DNA of 64,000 nucleotides, from NCBI GenBank assembly GCA_019308745.1, contig JAFDHO010000009.1:1-64000 (forward strand). The letters are read 5' to 3'. This document shows, in pieces, positions 17,280 through 29,663 of the stretch. Numbering within the stretch: the stretch's first letter is position 1; every line of letters starts with the position of its first letter. A program made the translations under genes and the position numbers. The DNA comes from Deltaproteobacteria bacterium. Its GTDB lineage: Bacteria; Desulfobacterota; DSM-4660; Desulfatiglandales; HGW-15. The notes beneath the pieces are model-generated. The model was not told the origin of the DNA. It did not search any database and was given only the letters and a program-made list of their open reading frames with translations.

Positions 17280-19925
17280 CTAAAGGGTGTCGAGAAGATC
17301 CAAGTTTCGGTTAAGTTTTTCCAGCCTGATATCCAGCTCCTTTACCCTGTTCCGGACCTTTTCAACGATGTCCGCCGGTGCCCTCTCCAAGAACTGCTTG
17401 TTGGACAGTTTTGCCCTTGCTGCGTCCATCTCTTGACCGATGGTGTTGATCTGTTTGCGCAGCCTGTTTCTCTCTTCTTCGAAATCAATCAGTCCCTTCA
17501 AGAGGACGTGCACCTGGTTTTGCCCATATACTGCCGTGGCTGAGGCTTCCGGTTTCGGTGTGCTTTCCACGACATCCATGCCCTCCACCCCTGCCAAGGT
17601 CTTGATATGAACCCTGTTTTCCTCGATGAGATTCCTATCCCTTTCAAGAGGCGCTTCCACGACAATGTTCACCTTTTTGCCAGGTGGTATGTTCATCTCC
17701 CCCCTTATGTTCCTCACCCCTGTTACCACACCCACAATTGTCTCGATTTCGGTTAGAGCCTCTTCGTCGCTCATGAATTCAGACGGCTCTGGGAAAGAAG
17801 AGACCATGATGCTTCCTTGGGTCCATGGCAATCTTTGCCAAATCTCTTCTGTCACAAAGGGCAAAAAGGGGTGGGCAAGCCGCAAGACTGCTCCTAAGGC
17901 CTTTTGCAATACGGCTTTGGTGGACTTCCTGTGCCCGGCATCTTGACCGTAGAGACCCGGTTTGGCCATCTCGACGTACCAATCACAGAACTCATGCCAA
18001 ATGAATTGGTAGCAGGTATTTGCAGCTTCATTGAAGCGGTATTCATCGATGGCACTGGCCATATCGTGGCTCACCCGACCCAGCCGCGTCAAAATCCATC
18101 TTTCTGGCAAACTTCTGGGGGGTTCGCTTGTAACCTGGTCCTCCTCACCTTCCAGATTCATAAGCACGAAGCGGGCCGAATTCCAGATCTTGTTCACGAA
18201 GTGCCTGTAGCCCTCTATCCTCTCTTCCGATAGCTTTATGTCCCTCCCTTGTGCGGCCAGGGCTGCCAGTGTAAAGCGGAATGCGTCCGTTCCGAACCGG
18301 TCCATCACCTCAAGCGGATCAATGACATTCCCCTTGGATTTGCTCATCTTTTTGCCCTCGGCATCCCGTACCAGGGCATGGATGTAGACATCGTAAAATG
18401 GAACATCACCCATGAAGTGGATTCCCACCATCATCATCCTGGCCACCCAGAAAAAGAGTATGTCAAAGCCCGTGACAAGAACCGACGTAGGATAAAAGGT
18501 CCTGAGTTCTTTTGTCTCCTCGGGCCAGCCCAAAGTGGAAAAGGGCCATAGGGCGGAACTGAACCACGTATCCAGGACATCCCTCTCCTGCCTGAGATCC
18601 TCGCTTCCGCAAGACCGGCACGACGCTGGGGCCTCCATGGCTACGATCACTTCCCCGCATTTGTCACAATACCATGCTGGGATCCGATGCCCCCACCATA
18701 TCTGTCTGGAAACACACCAATCCTTGATATTGTTCATCCACTCGAAGTACACCCCCTCCCAGTTTCCCGGGATGATCCTTGTCCTTCCCTCTTTCACCGC
18801 TTCAACGGCCTTCTCAGCAAGGGGGCCGACTTTTACAAACCATTGCTTCGAAAGGAGAGGTTCAATCATGGTCTTGCATCTATAGCAATGTCCCACTGCA
18901 TGGCGGTAAGGCTCCACTCTTTCCAGCAGCCCGGACTTCTCAAGATCCCGGAGTATCTCCTCCCTGCACTCGAATCTGTCCATCCCTTTGTAGGGCCCGG
19001 CACGGTCATTCATCCGACCTTCCTCGTCAATGACCTTGACCCTCTCGAGATTATGCACGTTGCCTATTTCGAAGTCATTGGGGTCGTGGGCAGGGGTTAT
19101 CTTTAACGCCCCTGTCCCGAATTCCCTGTCCACGTATCTATCAAATATGATGGGGATAGGCTTGTTCAGCAGGGGCAGGAGAACATGGACCCCGGACAGA
19201 TGCTCATACCTCTCGTCCTCCGGATTCACGGCTACCGCAGTGTCCCCAAGAAGGGTCTCAGGCCTTGTGGTGGCCACTGTCACGTGACCATCTCCTCTTT
19301 GGAAGGGGTATCGAATGTAGTACAGGGCACTTTCTCTTTCCTCGTGTTCCACCTCTAAGTCAGCCAGCGCGGTTTGACACCTCGTACACCAATTTATGAT
19401 GTAGTCTCCCCGGTAAACGAGGCCTTCATCGTAGAGATGGACAAAGACCTTTCTTACCGCCCTGGAAAGCCCTTCGTCCATGGTAAAGCGTTCCCTGCTC
19501 CAATCACACGAGCTCCCAAGACGTTTGAGCTGGTTGATGATCATCCCGCCGTATTTTTCCCGCCACTCCCAAACGAGTTCGATGAATCTATCACGTCCGA
19601 TCTTGTGTCGATCCGTCTCCCTGGATGCCAAGTCCTTCTCCACAACGTTTTGGGTTGCAATACCCGCGTGATCGGTCCCTGGCTGCCAGAGCACGTTGTA
19701 GTCCTTCATCCTCTTGTACCTGCAAAGAATGTCCTGCAAGGTATTGTTGAGGGCATGTCCCATGTGCAAAGAACCAGTAACGTTGGGCGGCGGTATCACA
19801 ATGCAGAAGGGTGTCTTGTCCGAATCAAGATCCGGCCGAAAAAGGCCCTCCTGTTCCCAATACCTGTACCAGCGATCTTCCACATCCCTTGGTTCATATG
19901 CTTTGGCCAAAGTCTGTCTCTGCAT
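17280..19925 (-). CDS. valS: Valyl-tRNA synthetase
   Basis: PPPNVTGSLHMGHALNNTLQD, KMSKSKGNVIDPL, C-terminal coiled coil; 881 aa. Confidence 0.98.
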   Translation of the reverse strand: MQRQTLAKAYEPRDVEDRWYRYWEQEGLFRPDLDSDKTPFCIVIPPPNVTGSLHMGHALNNTLQDILCRYKRMKDYNVLWQPGTDHAGIATQNVVEKDLASRETDRHKIGRDRFIELVWEWREKYGGMIINQLKRLGSSCDWSRERFTMDEGLSRAVRKVFVHLYDEGLVYRGDYIINWCTRCQTALADLEVEHEERESALYYIRYPFQRGDGHVTVATTRPETLLGDTAVAVNPEDERYEHLSGVHVLLPLLNKPIPIIFDRYVDREFGTGALKITPAHDPNDFEIGNVHNLERVKVIDEEGRMNDRAGPYKGMDRFECREEILRDLEKSGLLERVEPYRHAVGHCYRCKTMIEPLLSKQWFVKVGPLAEKAVEAVKEGRTRIIPGNWEGVYFEWMNNIKDWCVSRQIWWGHRIPAWYCDKCGEVIVAMEAPASCRSCGSEDLRQERDVLDTWFSSALWPFSTLGWPEETKELRTFYPTSVLVTGFDILFFWVARMMMVGIHFMGDVPFYDVYIHALVRDAEGKKMSKSKGNVIDPLEVMDRFGTDAFRFTLAALAAQGRDIKLSEERIEGYRHFVNKIWNSARFVLMNLEGEEDQVTSEPPRSLPERWILTRLGRVSHDMASAIDEYRFNEAANTCYQFIWHEFCDWYVEMAKPGLYGQDAGHRKSTKAVLQKALGAVLRLAHPFLPFVTEEIWQRLPWTQGSIMVSSFPEPSEFMSDEEALTEIETIVGVVTGVRNIRGEMNIPPGKKVNIVVEAPLERDRNLIEENRVHIKTLAGVEGMDVVESTPKPEASATAVYGQNQVHVLLKGLIDFEEERNRLRKQINTIGQEMDAARAKLSNKQFLERAPADIVEKVRNRVKELDIRLEKLNRNLDLLDTL

Positions 19926-20087
19926 TTACCAATAATCCCCCGCACTTGTACTAGAATGATGCGCTCCTGCAACTGCTGCCGTATGCTTGTCCCTCTTGCA
20001 TTCAAATTGAAAAGGGGTTGCACACGGAACAACCCCTTAACTAACCACAGATTTGCAAGAATTCAAAGATTTTTGTTTGGCTTCGTC

Positions 20088-21083
20088 CTAATCTTCCCGG
20101 GATTTGATACTCTCCCTCAAGGTCTCAATAGCCTCTTTGATGACCCGCTCCGCCACCTCGGCCATGGTCTCCCTCGTAACCCTTTCCAAGACGTCCGAGA
20201 CCACTCTTGTCACTATCTCTTCAATCTTTTCCTCTGTCAAGGCCTGGAGTCCAACACCCGCAACTTCAGCTTCTTTCCGGATTTCTTCCGGGGGAGGCGC
20301 TTCGCTCACTGCCGCAATAGCCTCACTGACCTTTAACTCCTCCCTGGGTTCGTCCTCCAGCTCCACTTCCTCCCCCATGCCTTCGGGTTGACTTTCCTTG
20401 GCCAATTCGGCCGTAGCTCCCTCCTCCTTCACAGACCCTTCAAGACCTCGAGAGGGTTCTCCCGCGGGCTCCTCGACTTCTTTCAGTTCAATCTCTCCAG
20501 CTCCCTGTCGTTCGGCACCTTCCAGTTCCAGATCCACAAGTTCCGTCGGTGCCTCTTCAAGCATAGCCTCGAGTTCCCTCTCCGTCACTTCCCCTTCGGT
20601 CGTCCCCTCTGCCTTCTCAGCTCCCTTTTCTTCAACACCAAAGTCTATCGCCTCGGTGGCGTCCTCCTCGAGCAGCCCTTCTATCTCGAGTTCCGAATCC
20701 TGGACCTCTTCCATCTCCTCCTCGGACTCATCCTCCAGGGTGAGATCCGAGAGTGACAGATCTGACAGGTTCATACCGTACTCGGTTTCCCCACCCGGCT
20801 CCTTATCAAATTCGCCCGTAAGGTCCGACAGTTCATCGGTGGAAAACTCTATCTCCTCTTCTGAATCGCCGGGTTCTTCTTCCTCTATCAAGCTCTCCGG
20901 CTCTTCCTGACCTTCCTCCCGTTCCTTTTCGCCCTTTTCCACCAGGTCCACAAGTTCCAGTATTTCCTCGTCCGTATCTGCAACCGTGTCCCCGCCCTCG
21001 CCTTCGAAATCGAGGTCCTCCAGCTCAAAGTCTATCAGGTCCTCTTCGGTTATTTCTTTGCTCTGATCCTCTTTTTCTTCCAT
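20088..21083 (-). CDS. Extremely acidic Glu-rich protein with conserved-looking C-terminal helix
   Basis: 331 aa, mostly E/D/S/L low complexity; C-term EKIEEIVTRVVSDVLERVTRETMAEVAERVIKEAIETLRESIKS. Confidence 0.65.
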   Translation of the reverse strand: MEEKEDQSKEITEEDLIDFELEDLDFEGEGGDTVADTDEEILELVDLVEKGEKEREEGQEEPESLIEEEEPGDSEEEIEFSTDELSDLTGEFDKEPGGETEYGMNLSDLSLSDLTLEDESEEEMEEVQDSELEIEGLLEEDATEAIDFGVEEKGAEKAEGTTEGEVTERELEAMLEEAPTELVDLELEGAERQGAGEIELKEVEEPAGEPSRGLEGSVKEEGATAELAKESQPEGMGEEVELEDEPREELKVSEAIAAVSEAPPPEEIRKEAEVAGVGLQALTEEKIEEIVTRVVSDVLERVTRETMAEVAERVIKEAIETLRESIKSRED

Positions 21084-21444
21084 GGGGATCCCCTATCAAA
21101 TGAATTTATTGACAGCCCTGGAGGCCGTCTCCCCTCATTGGCCTTGGCCAAAACGTCCCCACCCGGCTTCTCCCAAGAAGAGCCGTCCGCAGGGCCTCAT
21201 ATAGGAGCTGTATATCATGGACAGTAACGACTGAATCTTTCAATTTAACCTATTTCTGCTATTCCTAACATAGTTGGATCTCCCTGTCAAGATTTTTTCA
21301 ATTTGAGCCTAATTAATCTTAAGTCCTTTAAAAAACAGCTTAACAAAATAACCCTGGTTTACGAACCCTCTCTTTACATAACTGCCCATAAGTGGGAAGA
21401 TCTCTGTTGACCCCTGTCCCAAAAGGGCCTACAATGGGCAAAAA

Positions 21445-21521
21445 GGGCGATTAGCTCAGTTGGATAGAGCGTTGGTCTCCGGAACCAGAGGTCGCGCGTT
21501 CGAGTCGCGCATCGCCCACCA
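21445..21521 (+). tRNA. tRNA-Arg (anticodon CCG), CCA encoded
   Basis: GGGCGAT..TTGGT-CTCCGGA-ACCAG..GCGCGTTCGAGTCGCGC..ATCGCCC-A-CCA cloverleaf. Confidence 0.96.
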
Positions 21522-21531
21522 TCCGTGAATT

Positions 21532-21566
21532 AGGGGGGTCGGTTGATTTCCGCCCCCTTTCTTTTT
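21532..21566 (+). terminator. Rho-independent terminator downstream of tRNA-Arg
   Basis: AGGGGGGTCGGTTGATTTCCGCCCCCTTTCTTTTT. Confidence 0.75.
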
Positions 21567-21762
21567 GCAGTCACCTCTAAATCAATATTTCGAGCTTCCG
21601 GGGCTGGCCCTTTTGGCCATTGAAGAACGCAGATATTGGAGAATTGATTTCAGGCTATCAAGATAGTAGCTTGTGGTTTGGCTGAGAGCGACCAAGTTTC
21701 TCCTTCCAACTGATCCCAGAAGGGAACCGGGTTGTCTCCCGGGCCTCCACCCCAGATCATGA

Positions 21763-21850
21763 TGGTGCCTGGGACGAGAATCGAACTCGTACGGGGCAAT
21801 GCCCCAAGGGATTTTAAGTCCCTTGCGTCTACCAGTTCCGCCACCCAGGC
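21763..21850 (-). tRNA. tRNA-Leu (anticodon TAA), CCA encoded
   Basis: Reverse complement GCCTGGGTGGCGGAACTGGTAGACGC..GGGACTTAAAATCCC..CGAGTTCGATTCTCGTCCCAGGCACCA with long variable arm. Confidence 0.96.
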
Positions 21851-22096
21851 ACGTCAACCCTCTCATTGGATACCGGATTTTCCCATCGCCGGAAACCTGC
21901 GTCCACCCCTCCGGAATTGAACATGGCTCCACAGCCCCAACTATCTATATAGCGAAGAGCCCTTGCGTTGTCAAAAACAAATCCTGTGTCCCCCTGTCTC
22001 ACTGGCTTTTGGACATGGCGCTTGACCCTGCGGGATAACCCCTATATGCTTATATGGTGGTATTGCTGAAAGACAAGGAAACGAGGCTTATCAATT

Positions 22097-22786
22097 ATGG
22101 AAACAGGTAGGTTCCAATGGACGAGAAGGCCGTGCGCACTCTTCTGGATCCTTTTGTTCATGCTCCTTTTCTCCTTTGGCTGTGCTGAGAGGTCAAAGCA
22201 ACAAAAGACAGGGGTTGAGACCCCTGTCCCAGCGAGTCGAGTAACGGGGCTCAAGCCCCTCAAGCCTCAACCCAATGAAGCGGATATGGAACCGGGCCTC
22301 AAGGTCTGGTACTTCACCGAGCTTTTCATCAGGCGTATTGAAGAGATGCCCCAGGGCAAACCGCCCTTCAGCTGGGGGAAGCAAGGTAAACCCATCCCCT
22401 ATCTAAATCACCACTTTGTCGGGGAAAACAGGAAGAAACTGGAGGTCTTTGACAGCGGAACCCATAGGGGTGTCGCAATGTATCTGTGGGGGATGATAAG
22501 ATTTCCATCGGCTGGCAGATACTTCTTTAAATCCATGGTCAACGACGGGATACTTGTCCTGATTGACGAGAAGACAATAATCGATGATTCCACCTGGGGC
22601 AGTGATCGCTTCTCTAAAGAGACGGTCGTCGAGGTATCAGAGCCTGGATGGTACCCTATCGTTGTGAAGTATTTCCAACGGAAAGGGACCGCAAGGGTAC
22701 ACTTGTTTTGGAAGAGGCCCGGCCAAGATGCTTATGTTTTTGTCCCTCCCGAGGCCTACGCCCATCTGAGGACAAGCTCAAATTGA
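22097..22786 (+). CDS. PA14-domain putative lipoprotein
   Basis: N-terminal hydrophobic segment ending LLFSFGC; GVAMYLWGMIRFPSAGRYFFKSMVNDGILVLIDEKTIIDD...GWYPIVVKYFQRKGTARVHLFWKRPG is PA14-like. Confidence 0.7.
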   Translation: METGRFQWTRRPCALFWILLFMLLFSFGCAERSKQQKTGVETPVPASRVTGLKPLKPQPNEADMEPGLKVWYFTELFIRRIEEMPQGKPPFSWGKQGKPIPYLNHHFVGENRKKLEVFDSGTHRGVAMYLWGMIRFPSAGRYFFKSMVNDGILVLIDEKTIIDDSTWGSDRFSKETVVEVSEPGWYPIVVKYFQRKGTARVHLFWKRPGQDAYVFVPPEAYAHLRTSSN

Positions 22787-22828
22787 TCCTTCCACGCCAA
22801 TCGGGATATCTGCCGCAGGAGATCTCCA

Positions 22829-23608
22829 ATGGCCCGATCAGACAATAGCGTAGAGGTCAACCCAGGAGGGAAATTGGGCAGAGATGCACCCGTACCCGAA
22901 ATGCAGAGACCAAAGGGGATCCTACTGGACCTGGGGAATACTCTGCTTGCCGAACTCCGCTTTGACCCCTTTGCAGGCACGGACAGGCTCCTGGCCCTTT
23001 CAGGTAGTCTTGAAAGACATGATGCCGGCAAAATCCATGATTTCATCAATCAACTATACCGTGATGTCAAGAGGGAGCATGAAATCTCGCAACTGGAGTG
23101 GCCCACTGCCCTGATCCAGAAGGTCGTTTATGAGATCTTCGGGATCAGGTCCACCTTGAATTCCAAGGAATTGGAAAGGGAATTCTGGGCCGCTTCCAGC
23201 CGGACTTGCCTTGAGCCGGGTGTCAAAGAGGCCTTGGATACCGTGGCCCACAGGGGAATACCAATGGGGATCCTAAGCAACTCGGCGTTTAGCGGTGAAA
23301 CCCTTCTAACAGGGCTTGAGAAACATGGAATCTCGGGATACTTTGAGTTCTTGATTTCCAGTTCCGATTATGGGATCCGCAAACCCCACCCTGCCCTGTT
23401 CCTGGTCGGCGCATCGAAGCTCGGCTTGCCTGCTGAGAGCATTTGGTTCATTGGCAATTCTCTCCACCATGACATAGAAGGGGCTATGGGGGTAGGAATG
23501 GGGGCGGTTTGGTATAACAGAGAAGGCGATCCAAGATACGGGGAAGGCCCTTGGCTGGAGTCAAACGACTGGTACCGTTTCCCGGCTCTCCTGAAAGAGC
23601 ACCTGTAA
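22829..23608 (+). CDS. HAD-family hydrolase
   Basis: GILLDLGNTLL, MGILSNSAFSGE, IRKPHPALFLVGASKLGLPAESIWFIGNSLHHDIEGAMGVGM. Confidence 0.88.
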   Translation: MARSDNSVEVNPGGKLGRDAPVPEMQRPKGILLDLGNTLLAELRFDPFAGTDRLLALSGSLERHDAGKIHDFINQLYRDVKREHEISQLEWPTALIQKVVYEIFGIRSTLNSKELEREFWAASSRTCLEPGVKEALDTVAHRGIPMGILSNSAFSGETLLTGLEKHGISGYFEFLISSSDYGIRKPHPALFLVGASKLGLPAESIWFIGNSLHHDIEGAMGVGMGAVWYNREGDPRYGEGPWLESNDWYRFPALLKEHL

Positions 23609-23621
23609 AGATGAATGAATC

Positions 23622-24869
23622 CTAATTCCCGTCCACGTGATCCATATAGAGGCACGCAAAGATCTTGGCATCGCTGATAACGTTGCTGATGTGACAATAC
23701 TCGTTGGGCTGATGGGCGCAGTCCGGAGAGGTCATCCACACAGCGGCCGGAAGGCCTGCCTTGCGGAAAAAGGCTGCGACTGTTCCCCCGCCTATGCCCC
23801 TCGGGCTGGCATCTTTTCCGGTCACGAGTTTGATTGCCGAGGACAAGGCCCTTACCACGGGCGCGTCCACGGGCGTTGGGTTGGAATTCTCCTGGCGGTA
23901 GACCTCTTCGACCTCTATTGACATCCCTATCTCGGCCCCCACCTCTGCGGCAATCTTCCCGGCCTCTTCCAGGACCTGATCCACCCCATAGTGAGGCAAT
24001 ATCCTGCAATCCAAGTAGAACACGTCTTTTCCCGGGATTGTGTTGATATTGCCGACGTTGGCCTCTATCTTGGTGGGCTCCAGCGTAGAGTATTCCGGCC
24101 GGAAGAGCCCGTCCTTCTTCGAGAAGGTCTCCTTCAGCCGGTCGAGGGCGACAATCAGCCGGGAAGCCCCCACCAGGCTATTCTTGCCCCTGTCGGGCAT
24201 GCTTGCGTGGCACTGTTTCCCCAGGACCGTGAATCGCAACCACAGCATGGACTTCTCCGCGATTTCTATCATGGTCCCTTCCTCGTTGCCGCCGTCGGGG
24301 ACAACGATGAGATCACTCTCCTTGAAGAAGTCTCGATGGTGAGAAAGTATGTACTCGAGACCAAAAGCGCTCCCGGTCTCTTCATCAGCCACGAACGCAA
24401 GGCCCACAGGCCTGACCGGCCTGAGGCCGAATTCAAGGATAGCCTTGAGTGAAAGGTAGGAACTGATAATCCCCTGGTGATTGTCCAGTACGCCCCTGCC
24501 GATTATCCTGTCTCCCTCCACCGTGATCTTGTAGGGATCACTCTGCCAAAGGGAAAGATCACCCGGAGGAACAATGTCCATGTGGCTCAGGACCCAAACC
24601 CTGCTCCCCGTGCCTTCACCTCCCCATCCAGCCAAAAGGTTGGGCCGGTACCCCCCCTCTGCCTGCTCATCCGAGGCCTTTATCTCTTCTAGAAACTCGG
24701 GTTTCAGATCGCCGAGCCTTTCTCGGAGGTACCTGGCCTTTTCGTACTCCCCGGTTCCACCGTTTTTCGGGCCAATGGCTATCCTCGAGGTAAGCTCCTT
24801 CTGGAGCCCTATGATTTCATCCTTGTAGCCCTCAATCCTGCTAAAAATCCCTTTTATGTCCGGTGTCAT
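23622..24869 (-). CDS. M20-family metallopeptidase/deacylase
   Basis: VWVLSHMDIVPPGDLSLWQSDPY, GRGVLDNHQG, FVADEETGSAFG; start at internal ATG with GGAGGAG SD. Confidence 0.9.
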   Translation of the reverse strand: MTPDIKGIFSRIEGYKDEIIGLQKELTSRIAIGPKNGGTGEYEKARYLRERLGDLKPEFLEEIKASDEQAEGGYRPNLLAGWGGEGTGSRVWVLSHMDIVPPGDLSLWQSDPYKITVEGDRIIGRGVLDNHQGIISSYLSLKAILEFGLRPVRPVGLAFVADEETGSAFGLEYILSHHRDFFKESDLIVVPDGGNEEGTMIEIAEKSMLWLRFTVLGKQCHASMPDRGKNSLVGASRLIVALDRLKETFSKKDGLFRPEYSTLEPTKIEANVGNINTIPGKDVFYLDCRILPHYGVDQVLEEAGKIAAEVGAEIGMSIEVEEVYRQENSNPTPVDAPVVRALSSAIKLVTGKDASPRGIGGGTVAAFFRKAGLPAAVWMTSPDCAHQPNEYCHISNVISDAKIFACLYMDHVDGN

Positions 24870-24932
24870 GGCTCCTCCACAAGGGGGGCACAGGGCCATC
24901 CCGCGTGGCCCTCCCCCTTCCCTGCTCTCCTC

Positions 24933-26759
24933 TTACTCGACGGTTACGCTCTTGGCCAGGTTCCTTGGCTTGTCAATTTCCCGATTCAAGAATCTGGCAC
25001 AGTGGTAGGCCAGGAGTTGGCATGGGACAACGCATAGGATGGGATAGAGATAGTCGAGGGTTTGTGGAATCTCGATGACATCATCCGCCATTTCCTTTAT
25101 CTTCTCGTCACCTTCGGTAGCTATGGCGATGACCGGCCCTCTCCGGCTTTTGATCTCATGGATGTTGTTGAGCATCTTTTCGTGCATGGAATCCTTTGGA
25201 ACTATAGCGACCGTTGGCATCTCCGGGTTGATCAGGGCTATGGGTCCATGTTTCATTTCTCCTGCAGCGTACCCCTCTGCGTGAATATAGGATATCTCCT
25301 TGAGCTTCAGGGCACCCTCCATTGCTATGGGATACCCGTACTTCCTCCCCAGGAAGAGCCAGTTGTTCCACCTGTAATACTTCTCAGCAACTGCCTGAAT
25401 ATAATTATCCTGGGCCAGGACCCTTTTCAGTTGGTCAGGGAGTGCTGAAAGGGCCTTGATGGCTTCAACCCCTTCTGTCAGGGAGAGTTTCTGATGCCGT
25501 CCCAACAGGAGCGCCAGCAGGGTCAGGATCGTCAGCTGGGAAATGAATATCTTTGTGGAAGCCACTCCTATCTCCGGACCCGCATGGCAATAGATGCCGG
25601 CCTCCGTCTCCCTGGATATGGAGCTCCCGACCACGTTCACGATCCCCATCAGGTGGGCACCCTTTCTTTTGGCCTCCCTTATGGCGGCAAGGGTGTCCGC
25701 CGTTTCTCCTGACTGGCTTATGGCAATGATGAAAGTATTAGGTGGGAAGTTGAGTTTCCTGTAACGAAACTCCGAGGCAAGTTCCACTTCTACGCCAATC
25801 TCAGTCAACTTTTCGAAGGTGTAACGCCCCACGCAGCCGGCATAGTAGGACGTGCCACAGGCCACTATGACAACGTGCCTGCATTCCTTGAGCTTCTCCC
25901 ACACGGGCATTATCCCACCCAGTTTGGGGACTCCTTCTCCGGGTTCGAGTCTCCCCCTAATGGCATTCCTGATGGTTTCGGGTTGTTCGAATATCTCCTT
26001 TAACATGAAGTGGGGGAACCCGTTCAATTCAGCGTCTTCAGGCTGCCATTCCACCGTCTCGGTAGCCCGTTCGACCGTCTTGGCCTGGGCCGTGGATATG
26101 GTTATCCCTTCATCGGAGAGGGAGGCGAGCTCATTATCGTTCAGATGGATGACCTTGTTGGTGTACCTCACCATGGCAGCCACGTCCGATGCCGCAAAAT
26201 TCTCGTCTTTCCCGATGCCTATGATCAGGGGGCTGCCCCTGCGGGCCACAACAACCTCACCTGGCTTGTGCCTGTGGATCACGGCCAATCCGAAGGTCCC
26301 TTCTACCTGGGCCATGGTCTTTCTTACGGCCTCGTCCAGATTTCCATCGAAGTTGAGTGCAATGAGGTGGGCCAGGACCTCTGTGTCGGTCTCTGAACGG
26401 AAGACCGTGCCCGACTTCTCCAACCTCTTTTTCAGGGTGTGGTAGTTCTCTATTATCCCGTTATGAATAAGGAAGATGTTTTCGTCCTGGTCCATCTGGG
26501 GGTGGGCATTTGCCTCCGAGGGCTCTCCGTGGGTGGCCCATCGGGTATGGGCAATACCTGTTGTGCCGCAAATGTCCAGATCATTGATCTTCTTTTCCAG
26601 TTCGATTATCTTTCCCGTGGTCCTGAAGCAGTGGATGTGGTTCCCGTCCTGGACTGCAAGGCCTGCAGAATCATACCCCCGGTACTCCAGCCTCTTCAAT
26701 CCTTCCAGTAGAATGGGCTTCGCCTTCTTCTTTCCCACGTAGCACACTATTCCGCACAT
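24933..26759 (-). CDS. glmS: Glutamine--fructose-6-phosphate aminotransferase (isomerizing)
   Basis: MCGIVCYVG, LKRLEYRGYDSAGLA, TRWATHGEPSEANAHP, C-term NLAKSVTVE. Confidence 0.98.
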   Translation of the reverse strand: MCGIVCYVGKKKAKPILLEGLKRLEYRGYDSAGLAVQDGNHIHCFRTTGKIIELEKKINDLDICGTTGIAHTRWATHGEPSEANAHPQMDQDENIFLIHNGIIENYHTLKKRLEKSGTVFRSETDTEVLAHLIALNFDGNLDEAVRKTMAQVEGTFGLAVIHRHKPGEVVVARRGSPLIIGIGKDENFAASDVAAMVRYTNKVIHLNDNELASLSDEGITISTAQAKTVERATETVEWQPEDAELNGFPHFMLKEIFEQPETIRNAIRGRLEPGEGVPKLGGIMPVWEKLKECRHVVIVACGTSYYAGCVGRYTFEKLTEIGVEVELASEFRYRKLNFPPNTFIIAISQSGETADTLAAIREAKRKGAHLMGIVNVVGSSISRETEAGIYCHAGPEIGVASTKIFISQLTILTLLALLLGRHQKLSLTEGVEAIKALSALPDQLKRVLAQDNYIQAVAEKYYRWNNWLFLGRKYGYPIAMEGALKLKEISYIHAEGYAAGEMKHGPIALINPEMPTVAIVPKDSMHEKMLNNIHEIKSRRGPVIAIATEGDEKIKEMADDVIEIPQTLDYLYPILCVVPCQLLAYHCARFLNREIDKPRNLAKSVTVE

Positions 26760-26762
26760 CTC

Positions 26763-29410
<2,648 letters not shown>

Positions 29411-29599
29411 TCACTCTCGCTAACGACAGCATTCGAACTATCATTCTTAGCATATGCAGGGCATTAAGGTCAAATATTTTGGACTCCTGTCTAATCGTGT
29501 CTAATAAACACACTGAGGCAAATTCTCAGATATTGCAAATAATTGTAGGCAAACCTGACACCAGCCCGAGGTCTTCTCAAGACATCCCCTATCGAAAAG

Positions 29600-29636
29600 A
29601 AAACCGCCCCCTCTCGCATCACGTCAGGGCGGTTTT
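29600..29636 (-). terminator. Intrinsic terminator downstream of cstA (sequence is bidirectional)
   Basis: AAAACCGCCC-17 nt-GGGCGGTTTT. Confidence 0.75.
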
Positions 29637-29663
29637 CATGAAGTGCCATCCTGGAAGCCTGAT

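Noticed and set aside
19374-20336. 320-aa plus-strand ORF
   Set aside because: Antisense to the valS 5' region and the acidic protein gene; no domain signal.
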